From Desulfobacterales bacterium (lineage in GTDB: Bacteria; Desulfobacterota; Desulfobacteria; Desulfobacterales; UBA2174_A), in assembly GCA_025454075.1 (NCBI GenBank), contig JALOPD010000095.1, positions 1 to 12,213 of the forward strand: DNA of 12,213 bases, written 5' to 3'. Position numbers and translations under genes: made by a program. How positions within the stretch are numbered: the first letter of the stretch is position 1; each line of letters opens with the position of its first letter. Positions 1-6,991 of this stretch are shown one piece after another. The notes beneath the pieces are model-generated. The model ran no database searches. It saw only the letters and a list, made by a program, of their open reading frames with translations, and had not been told where the DNA came from.

Positions 1-1
1 C

Positions 2-226
2 GCGGCCGGCGAAACTGCTTGCTTTTTGGCCGGATTCCATCAAAAGTACCTGCCGATGTACAACCATGCCTGGACGGACGGGCGGGGCAATTGCTTCCTG
101 CGCGGCCGCGACGACGGCACGCTGCCCGTCGCGAATGCCTCGGAATGGCGCCAGCTGAAGATCATCCACCGCAACGACCCCGGCTACCGGCCGCCGCCGC
201 AGCCCCGGGGGGGCCGGCCGAGTTGA
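2..226 (+). CDS. C-terminal part of an unidentified protein (runs off the left edge)
   Basis: An open frame enters from the left edge and ends at TGA 224-226, giving about 74 residues. The sequence is aromatic-rich in the middle (motifs such as FHQKYLPMYNHAW and ASEWRQLKIIHRN) and ends in a Pro/Arg/Gly-rich tail. The frame is open from the first complete codon and nothing around base 26 (a TTG) looks like a start, so it is most likely the end of a longer gene. I do not recognise the family. The stop codon overlaps the -35 element of the promoter proposed for the next gene, so this gene and the glutamate dehydrogenase are probably separate transcription units in the same direction. Confidence 0.4.
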   Translation, partial: AAGETACFLAGFHQKYLPMYNHAWTDGRGNCFLRGRDDGTLPVANASEWRQLKIIHRNDPGYRPPPQPRGGRPS

Positions 227-252
227 CAACCGCGGCTGAAACCGCGTATGGT
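223..252 (+). promoter_or_regulatory. Sigma70-like promoter of the glutamate dehydrogenase gene with inverted repeat in the spacer
   Basis: TTGACA at 223-228 is a perfect -35 match. TATGGT at 247-252 matches the -10 consensus at four of six positions, with an 18-nt spacer. The spacer holds a perfect 5-bp inverted repeat (CGCGG 231-235, CCGCG 242-246), and AACCGCG occurs twice (228-234 and 240-246), 12 bp apart. This is a plausible operator position. The start codon is about 68 nt downstream of the predicted start site. The promoter call is inference from consensus matching only. Confidence 0.45.
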
Positions 253-326
253 GCGCGCCCAGCATGGGGGGATCCGTCCGCGGCGGCGGCCCTTTGAACG
301 AACGCTCAACGCGATCCGGGGGGACC

Positions 327-1676
327 ATGTCGGACATTCTGCCAATCATCAAGTCCCGCGACCCGTGGGAGAAGGAATTCCATCAGGCCGTCAAGGAAGT
401 GGCTGAAAGCGTCAAGCCGGTCCTGAAACGCCATCCGCACTACGACCGATCCGCCGTTCTGGAACGGGTCACCGAGCCGGAGCGCGTGGTCACCTTCCGC
501 GTCCCGTGGGTGGACGACCAGGGCCGGACGCGGGTCAACCGCGGGTACCTGATCGAGATGAACAATGCGATCGGCCCCTTCAAGGGCGGGCTGCGGTTCC
601 ACCCCTCGGTGAACCAGAGCATCCTGAAGTTTCTGGCCTTCGAGCAGGTCTTCAAGAACGCCCTCACGACGCTGCCCCTGGGCGGCGGCGCGGGGGGGGC
701 CGACTTCGAGCCCAAGGGCAAATCCGACGACGAGGTCATGCGCTTCTGCCACAGCTTCATGGCCGAGCTGTACCGCCATGCCGGGCCTCATTCCGACATC
801 CCCGGCGGGGACATCGGCGTCGGCGGCCGCGAGATCGGGTTCCTCTTCGGGGCCTACAAAAAGCTCACCAACCGCTTCAGCGGGGCCCTGACCGGCAAGG
901 GCCTGATGTGGGGCGGCAGCCTGTTCCGGCCGGAAGCCGCCGGGTACGGCTGTGTCTACTTCGCCTCGGAAATGCTGGCGACGCGCGGCATGGGGCTCGA
1001 AGACCAGGTCTGCCTGGTGTCCGGCGCGGGCCAGGTGGCCCAGCACACCGCCGAGAAGCTGATCCAGCTCGGCGCCCGGGTGGCGACGCTGTCGGACTCC
1101 TCGGGCCACATCTACGACCCGGACGGCATCGACGCGGAGAAGCTCGCGTTCGTGAAATTCCTGAAGAACGTCCGGCGGGGCCGCATCCGGGAGTACGTCG
1201 ACAAATACCGGTCCGCCGTCTATACCCCCTATGACCCGGCGCTGGACCACAACCCCCTGTGGGGGCACCGGGCCGACGCCGCCTTCCCCTGCGCCACCCA
1301 GAACGAGATCGGCGAGAAGGACGCCTACATCCTCATCAACAACAACATCAAGCTCGTCTGCGAGGGCTCCAACATGCCCTGCAGCTCGGAGGCGATCGCC
1401 GTTTTTCTCGGCAAGAAGATCCTCTTCGCCCCCAGCAAGGCCGCCAACGCCGGCGGGGTTGCCGTCAGCGGGTTGGAGATGGTGCAGAACAGCATGCGCT
1501 TGAGCTGGCGGGGGGAGGAGGTGGACGCCCGGCTGCGGATCATCATCCGGGACATCCACCGCACCTGCCTGGAAACGGCCGAAGCCTACGGCACCCCCGG
1601 CAACTACCTGAACGGCGCCAACATCGCCGGCTTCGTCAAGGTGGTGGATGCCATGCTCGACCAGGGGGTCCTTTAG
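327..1676 (+). CDS. gdhA: NADP-type (hexameric) glutamate dehydrogenase, catalytic lysine replaced
   Basis: Glutamate dehydrogenase family, 449 aa, matching the roughly 447-450 aa hexameric bacterial enzymes that reductively aminate 2-oxoglutarate in the cytoplasm. ATG 327 is chosen because the protein from there (MSDILPIIKSRDP) has family length; a start at 264 would add 21 low-complexity residues. A G-rich stretch just upstream is a weak ribosome-binding site. Recognisable landmarks are GPFKGGLRFHPSV (Lys86), FKNALTTLP (Lys110), GDIGVGGREIGF (Asp162), the dinucleotide fold SGAGQVAQ, PCATQNE, and the C-terminal GANIAGFVKVVDAML. Oddities are Ala122 where the family has the catalytic Lys of GGGKGG, Ala205 where PEATGYG has Thr, and Gln236 for Asn in GxGNVA. 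The fold is certain, but activity is doubtful. It could be a non-catalytic or altered-function paralogue. Confidence 0.9.
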   Translation: MSDILPIIKSRDPWEKEFHQAVKEVAESVKPVLKRHPHYDRSAVLERVTEPERVVTFRVPWVDDQGRTRVNRGYLIEMNNAIGPFKGGLRFHPSVNQSILKFLAFEQVFKNALTTLPLGGGAGGADFEPKGKSDDEVMRFCHSFMAELYRHAGPHSDIPGGDIGVGGREIGFLFGAYKKLTNRFSGALTGKGLMWGGSLFRPEAAGYGCVYFASEMLATRGMGLEDQVCLVSGAGQVAQHTAEKLIQLGARVATLSDSSGHIYDPDGIDAEKLAFVKFLKNVRRGRIREYVDKYRSAVYTPYDPALDHNPLWGHRADAAFPCATQNEIGEKDAYILINNNIKLVCEGSNMPCSSEAIAVFLGKKILFAPSKAANAGGVAVSGLEMVQNSMRLSWRGEEVDARLRIIIRDIHRTCLETAEAYGTPGNYLNGANIAGFVKVVDAMLDQGVL

Positions 1677-1802
1677 CGGCGGCTTCGCCGAGAGCCTATC
1701 TTCGGCGTTGCGCTGCGCCTCGCGGGCCCTGCGGCGTGCATGGAGCACGCCTCGGGCCGCGAGGCTTGCGCGCCTTGAACATGGGCTCTGGGCGAAGCCG
1801 CC
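1677..1802. repeat. 126-bp imperfect palindrome, REP/MITE-like
   Basis: It begins right after the dehydrogenase stop codon. The outer arms pair almost perfectly: GGCGGCTTCGCCGAGAGCC (1678-1696) against the reverse complement of 1784-1802, with one mismatch. The pairing continues inward with gaps (GCCTCGCGG in both arms) to an inner hairpin GGCGTGC-ATGGA-GCACGCC. A nested small hairpin (CGGC-TTC-GCCG) sits in the left arm. It is not a classical terminator because no T-run follows. Size and symmetry resemble short palindromic repeats, but copy number cannot be judged from one window. In the rest of this gap (1803-1980) I see only a short AGAGG-TT-CCTCT hairpin and no convincing promoter. Confidence 0.6.
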
Positions 1803-1980
1803 CCGCGGCTCCGTGAAAGAGGTTCCTCTGGGGCTGTTTGGGGTCGTATGGAGCGGGCCGGCTGCCGTACGCAGGGTCGTTGAACGGGTGGTTGCGGCGT
1901 GCTGCGGCGGGCACCCCGCTCCGCCGGACAACGGCTACCGGAGCAACCGCTTACCCTGTCCGCCGTTAAGAGCCCTCACG

Positions 1981-3060
1981 ATGTCCGACCTCGACGAATT
2001 GATCCGGGATGTCCGGCGCAACTGCGACATCTCCGATGCGCGCCACGCGGGGGTGTTTTCCGTGTGCGGCCTGGCCCTGCGCCTGAGGGACCTTTTCAAA
2101 TGGGAGCGCGGGCTGGCCCCGTGGGAGGAGGGGGACCCCGCAGAGGTATTGGACTGGATCGGCGTCCGGGAGGAGTACTGGGAGACGCTGGCCGGCTGCG
2201 ATTATGCGGCGCTGCGCCTGGACGGGCGCTCCTGGGAGCCCTTCGACACGGCGGGCGTCAACTCCGTTCTGTCTGCGCGGGGCCTGTATTACGGCGCCGG
2301 CTATGGCCGGGGGCTCAAGCCCACCTTTTTCCTGGCCACCGTTGAAGACCGTCGCGAGATCGAGGGGTGCAGCGTCTACGTCCTCGGCCGCGAGCGGGCG
2401 CGCGACCTGCAGACGCTGCCGGCCCTTTCGCAAGGCCGAACCATCCTGCTCCGGCGCGAATCGGCGCACCGGTTTCTCTGGGACCAGATCTCCTATGTCG
2501 CCCCCTCGTCGCGCCGGGCGCTGCACGCCGCCATGCATGCCTGCGGCATCACGGATTGCCGGCCCTCCACGCTCCGGAACGACCTCCACCAGCTGCTGCG
2601 GGTGCAGGAGGCCCTCCACCTGCGCCATGAGATAGGCGAGATCCATGAAACGGAGTTCGGGCGGGGCCTCTGGCAGGAGATCATCGCGGCCTTTCCCCTC
2701 ACCCGGGTCGAACTGCTGGCCCGGCGCGTGAAAGACCTGCTCGCCGACACCCACCCCTCGGGCACCCTGCGCTGGGTGCTCCGGAAACGCAGCCTTGCCG
2801 GGCTCGCGCTGCATGTGGCGCTTGCCGACCGGGTGACCCGGGCGCTCTTTCCCGGGTTGACGGCCTGCCTGGAGAGCGTCCTGCTCACCGGCGACTGGGC
2901 GGCGGTTTCCCAGGCCGCCGATGCGGCGCATGGCGCGGCCGCGCGCCATGCGGCTGCGATCTCCGAGATATTCTGCGACGGGAAACGGCGCAACGACCTC
3001 GCCGGCGTCGAGGCCCGCATCGAGCGGCGCCTGGGCGGCTGCCTGGCCCCTGAAAATTAG
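1981..3060 (+). CDS. Hypothetical protein, possibly the Sfum_1244-like family
   Basis: A 359-aa cytoplasmic-looking protein with no signal peptide or membrane segment. ATG 1981 is chosen because the upstream in-frame extension runs through the palindromic repeat and is low complexity. The N-terminus (MSDLDELIRDVRRNCDIS) and the segment LRDLFKWERGLAPWEE are well-ordered, acidic/aromatic protein sequence. The second half is helical and rich in Leu, Arg and His. I have a moderate recollection of such proteins in sulfate-reducing and syntrophic Desulfobacterota under the name Sfum_1244 family, with no known function; this was not verified. The gene stands alone, with about 300 nt of non-coding DNA on each side and only a weak AAGAG-type ribosome-binding site. 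The opposite strand is also open here, but it reads as a high-GC shadow rich in Gly/Ala/Arg/Pro. Confidence 0.75.
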   Translation: MSDLDELIRDVRRNCDISDARHAGVFSVCGLALRLRDLFKWERGLAPWEEGDPAEVLDWIGVREEYWETLAGCDYAALRLDGRSWEPFDTAGVNSVLSARGLYYGAGYGRGLKPTFFLATVEDRREIEGCSVYVLGRERARDLQTLPALSQGRTILLRRESAHRFLWDQISYVAPSSRRALHAAMHACGITDCRPSTLRNDLHQLLRVQEALHLRHEIGEIHETEFGRGLWQEIIAAFPLTRVELLARRVKDLLADTHPSGTLRWVLRKRSLAGLALHVALADRVTRALFPGLTACLESVLLTGDWAAVSQAADAAHGAAARHAAAISEIFCDGKRRNDLAGVEARIERRLGGCLAPEN

Positions 3061-3178
3061 GGCGGAGCTGCGCGCTCGCGCCTGCCCGGGTTGGTCGATG
3101 CCCCGGTCGGAAAGCACCCGCTCCGGGCCCCATCCACTCCGTTTCTTCGGCACACCTCATTTAGCTTCCGGCAGGGCC

Positions 3179-3206
3179 TTGACATCCCATCGCCTATGAT
3201 TATCAT
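3179..3206 (+). promoter_or_regulatory. Sigma70-like promoter of groES-groEL with Fur-like palindrome at the -10
   Basis: TTGACA at 3179-3184 is followed after 16 nt by TATCAT at 3201-3206 (five of six matches to TATAAT). This lies where the base composition switches from GC-rich to AT-rich. It would give a leader of about 160 nt before groES. The -10 overlaps ATGATTATCAT (3194-3204), an almost symmetric sequence that resembles the core of a Fur box. No CIRCE element (TTAGCACTC-N9-GAGTGCTAA) and no convincing heat-shock sigma32 promoter are visible. The first part of this gap (3061-3170) is GC-rich and shows nothing I can name. Confidence 0.5.
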
Positions 3207-3263
3207 TGGCCCACTGCAATGGGTATTCCCTTTGTAATGCTCTGATTTTACATTTAAAAATTT

Positions 3264-3279
3264 TAAAATCGCAATTTTA
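3264..3279. promoter_or_regulatory. AT-rich inverted repeat in the groESL leader
   Basis: TAAAAT-CGCA-ATTTTA is a 16-bp palindrome with 6-bp perfect arms, embedded in an AT-rich stretch (3244-3281) that also contains AAAATTTT. It lies about 95 nt upstream of groES and about 60 nt downstream of the proposed -10. It could be a repressor site or simply AT-rich leader. The call rests on symmetry and location only. Confidence 0.3.
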
Positions 3280-3374
3280 AGACTCGGCGAACAACACACG
3301 GACACGCATTTGGCAGAAGCACCATTTCAGGCGCTGATGCGCCCAATCAACCCACATAAAGGAGGAGTGCAGGT

Positions 3375-3662
3375 ATGAAAATCAGGCCGATGAACGACAG
3401 GATCCTGGTCGTGCGGGTCGAGGAGGAAAAGAAAACCGCCGGTGGCATCATCATCCCCGACACGGCAAAGGAAAAGCCCCAGGAAGGCAAGGTGGTTGCC
3501 GCCGGCCCGGGGAAAATGGGCGACGACGGGAAGCGGATCCCCATGGAGCTGAAGAAAGGGGACCGAGTCCTGTTCTCCAAGTACGCCGGCTCCGAAATCA
3601 AGGTCGACGGCGTCGAGCACATTTTCATGCGCGAAGACGACATTCTCGGAATCCTGGAATAA
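3375..3662 (+). CDS. groES: Co-chaperonin GroES (Hsp10)
   Basis: A 95-aa protein of normal GroES length. It forms the heptameric lid of the GroEL cage in the cytoplasm and drives ATP-dependent folding of client proteins. Visible hallmarks are the N-terminal [12 protein letters not shown] strand, the mobile loop [20 protein letters not shown] that docks onto GroEL, the [12 protein letters not shown] strand with the family's KYAG motif, and the C-terminal [11 protein letters not shown] strong ribosome-binding site, AGGAGGAG (around 3360-3367), lies 8 nt before ATG. The gene is 20 nt upstream of groEL, in the usual two-gene operon. Identification is secure. Confidence 0.98.
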   Translation: MKIRPMNDRILVVRVEEEKKTAGGIIIPDTAKEKPQEGKVVAAGPGKMGDDGKRIPMELKKGDRVLFSKYAGSEIKVDGVEHIFMREDDILGILE

Positions 3663-3670
3663 CCGAATAG

Positions 3671-5308
<1,638 letters not shown>

Positions 5309-5314
5309 TAAAAA

Positions 5315-5342
5315 GGGGCGGGCCGCAAGCCCCGCTCGTTTT
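5315..5342 (+). terminator. Weak hairpin after groEL
   Basis: GC-rich repeat starting 6 nt after the groEL stop. GGGGC (5315-5319) can pair with GCCCC (5329-5333), or alternatively GCGGG (5318-5322) with CCCGC (5331-5335). It is followed by TCGTTTT. On its own it is a modest terminator, and it sits just ahead of the far stronger palindrome at 5364-5403. Confidence 0.35.
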
Positions 5343-5363
5343 GCATGGGTGAAACTCGATGAT

Positions 5364-5403
5364 AAAAACAGAAGGGCGGCCGATCGGCCGCCCTTCTGTT
5401 TTT
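5364..5403. terminator. Perfect 40-bp palindrome, bidirectional rho-independent terminator
   Basis: The two 20-nt arms are exact reverse complements: AAAAACAGAAGGGCGGCCGA and its mirror, centred between 5383 and 5384. The transcript forms a long GC-rich stem (CAGAAGGGCGGCC and its complement) flanked by an A-run on one side and TTTTT on the other, so it can terminate transcription in both directions. It closes the groESL operon 56 nt after the groEL stop. An open frame reading through it in phase with the Nudix gene would use the repeat as codons, so I place the Nudix start downstream. Confidence 0.9.
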
Positions 5404-5445
5404 AGATGGTTGCAGGATGCAGTCGAACCTGATATCCAAAATCGA

Positions 5446-6327
5446 ATGGGGGAGCCTCTACCGAGCCGAGCGGCTGCCGACGCGCGGCGGCCGCTTTCGG
5501 ATTTCAAGCGACTGATCCCCGCGATCACGGCGGCGCTGTACGACCATGCGTCGACGGCCCCCCTCTATGACGCCGCTGCCGGAGATCTGGCGGCGACCTC
5601 GGCGGTGCTGCTGCTGCTCGGCCGGTGCCGACCGGAGCAGGGGGGTGCGAGCGAAGCCTGCCTGGTCTTGAACAAGCGCTCCGCGGCGGTGCGCCAATCC
5701 GGCGACCTCTGCTGCCCCGGGGGCGGCGTCGCGCCGCGGTTCGACTTCGGTGTCGCACGGATTCTCGGGCTGCCCATCGGCCCCCTGGGCCGCTGGCCGT
5801 TTTGGCGGCGGTGGCGCCGGAAGAAACCGTCCGAGGGCCGCTGGCTGGCGCTTTACTACGCCACCGCGCTGCGGGAGGCTTTCGAGGAAATGCGGCTCAA
5901 CCCCCTGCGGGTCCGCTTCCTCGGGCCGCTGCCGCCGCAGCGTCTGGTGTTGTTCCGGCGGCTCATCTACCCGTTGGCGGCCTGGGTGCCGCACCAGCAG
6001 CGGTTCAAACCCAACCGGGAGGTCGAGCGGATCCTGCGCGTACCGCTGCGCAGCTTATTGAGCCCGGAGAACTACGTCCGCTACCAGCTGACCATGGCGG
6101 CGCCCGCCGGTTCACCGGGGCCTGCGCCGGTTCGGGACGTCCCGGGCTTCCGCTGGCGCGCGGCCCACGGAACGGAGCTGCTGTGGGGGGCGACCTATCG
6201 CATCACGATGACCTTCTTGAAGATCGCCTTCGGCTTCGCGCCCCCGGAGATCGCCCACCTGCCCCGGGTCACCGGGTGTTTGACGGAGGGCTACCTGGCC
6301 GGGGAAAGGGGGACGGAAACGCCATGA
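5446..6327 (+). CDS. Nudix hydrolase, CoA-pyrophosphatase-like, with an insertion in the Nudix box
   Basis: 293 aa from ATG 5446. The Nudix signature is split: CCPGGGVAP (about residues 89-97) supplies the Gly-Gly part and ATALREAFEEMRL (139-151) supplies the REXXEE metal-binding helix, with Arg143, Glu144, Glu147 and Glu148. About 40 residues lie between them, including a very basic stretch (WRRWRRKK, 120-127). The preceding AAVRQSGDLCCPGG resembles the CoA-pyrophosphatase-type lead-in. Such enzymes cleave nucleoside diphosphate-X compounds, but the substrate here is unknown. No good ribosome-binding site precedes ATG 5446; a TTG at 5410 is in frame, and a weak TTGCAG/TATCCA pair (5410-5438) could make the transcript nearly leaderless. 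The stop overlaps the next start as ATGA, implying translational coupling. Confidence 0.75.
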   Translation: MGEPLPSRAAADARRPLSDFKRLIPAITAALYDHASTAPLYDAAAGDLAATSAVLLLLGRCRPEQGGASEACLVLNKRSAAVRQSGDLCCPGGGVAPRFDFGVARILGLPIGPLGRWPFWRRWRRKKPSEGRWLALYYATALREAFEEMRLNPLRVRFLGPLPPQRLVLFRRLIYPLAAWVPHQQRFKPNREVERILRVPLRSLLSPENYVRYQLTMAAPAGSPGPAPVRDVPGFRWRAAHGTELLWGATYRITMTFLKIAFGFAPPEIAHLPRVTGCLTEGYLAGERGTETP

Positions 6328-6767
6328 CGATTCGGGACGGCGGCTACAGGCTCATCGTCAAGCACTCCGAAATCCACGGCCACGGCTGCTATGCGGGGGA
6401 GCCCATTCCCGCCGGGGCCTTCATCGTCGAATACAAGGGGAACCTGGTCCCCGCCGAGGAGGCCTATCGCCTGGAGCAGGATGCGACGCGCACCGGCATA
6501 TACACCTTCTGGGTCGGCGACGAGTGGGCGATCGATGGGTGGGTCGAAGAAAACACCGCGCGGTACATCAATCACTGTTGCACGCCGAACTGCGGCTACC
6601 GGGTCGAGGGGCGGAGGATTTTGATTTACGCCGACCGGGACATCGCCGGCGGCGAGGAGCTCACCATCGACTACAGCTACGGCGCGGAAGGGGAGAAGGT
6701 CCCCTGCCGCTGCGGCTCGCCCGAGTGCCGGGGCTGTATCAACGCCGTGGGGGATGCCGGCGACTGA
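6324..6767 (+). CDS. Small SET-domain protein, putative lysine methyltransferase
   Basis: 147 aa and essentially a bare SET domain, the S-adenosylmethionine-dependent protein-lysine methyltransferase fold. Visible motifs in order are the N-terminal GHGCYAGEPIPAGAFIVEY (residues 18-37), YINHCCTPNC (81-90, the NHxCxPN cofactor motif), ELTIDYSY (112-119, holding the catalytic tyrosine of the DYxY motif), and a post-SET zinc motif CRCGSPECRGC (128-138). The Cys in NHxC is normally the fourth zinc ligand, and it is present. There is no signal peptide, so it acts in the cytoplasm. A purine-rich ribosome-binding site lies in the end of the Nudix gene, and ATG overlaps its TGA. The target is unknown; bacterial SET proteins have been linked to host chromatin in pathogens and to DNA-binding or ribosomal proteins elsewhere. 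Confidence 0.88.
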   Translation: MTIRDGGYRLIVKHSEIHGHGCYAGEPIPAGAFIVEYKGNLVPAEEAYRLEQDATRTGIYTFWVGDEWAIDGWVEENTARYINHCCTPNCGYRVEGRRILIYADRDIAGGEELTIDYSYGAEGEKVPCRCGSPECRGCINAVGDAGD

Positions 6768-6888
6768 CCGGCAAGGCATCGGGAGAGAGAGGCGGCCGGG
6801 GGTCGGTCCCGAAAAGCAGGTGGATGCGGCCGGGCGGGCGAAGGGATCCGGCAGGGAGGTAATACTTTGTAAATAAGCATGACTAAAA

Positions 6889-6908
6889 TTATCCAAACTT
6901 ATCCAAAC
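6889..6908. repeat. Tandem 10-bp direct repeat
   Basis: TTATCCAAAC occurs twice back to back in the AT-rich spacer between the convergent SET gene and hydrogenase operon. It could be a protein-binding site or chance. The rest of the spacer (6768-6927) shows a GC-rich stretch and a GGGAGG at about 6854-6859, but no gene I would support. Confidence 0.5.
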
Positions 6909-6927
6909 AAAAAGGGGCAGCGGCTTC

Positions 6928-6966
6928 AAAAAAAGAGCCTGCCGGTTATTATTCCGACAGGCTCTT
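6928..6966 (-). terminator. Rho-independent terminator of the hydrogenase operon
   Basis: On the minus strand, AAGAGCCTGTCGG pairs with CCGGCAGGCTCTT (6954-6966 with 6933-6945, one C-A mismatch) around an 8-nt loop. It is followed by a run of seven U encoded by A 6928-6934. It lies 26 nt after the stop of the large-subunit gene. No T-run exists on the plus-strand side, so it acts mainly on the minus strand. Confidence 0.88.
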
Positions 6967-6991
6967 GTAAAACATGAAAGTCCGACCGGAT

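Noticed and set aside
692..699. Frameshift at a run of eight G in the dehydrogenase gene
   Set aside because: The reading frame matches the family on both sides of the run, so no shift has occurred.
306..1931. 541-aa open frame on the minus strand across the glutamate dehydrogenase
   Set aside because: High-GC shadow. It is rich in Gly/Ala/Val/Arg without any motif, and the plus strand encodes an unmistakable dehydrogenase.
1966..3153. 395-aa minus-strand open frame opposite the hypothetical protein
   Set aside because: Composition is Pro/Gly/Arg-rich and featureless; the plus-strand protein has the balanced composition of a real gene.
5359..5445. N-terminal extension of the Nudix gene to ATG 5359
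   Set aside because: Its first codons are the perfect terminator palindrome, so translation from there is unlikely.
6879..6977. 32-codon ORF (MTKIIQTYPNKK...) between the SET gene and the hydrogenase operon
   Set aside because: It runs through the hydrogenase terminator hairpin, and the GGGAGG upstream is about 20 nt away, too far to serve it.
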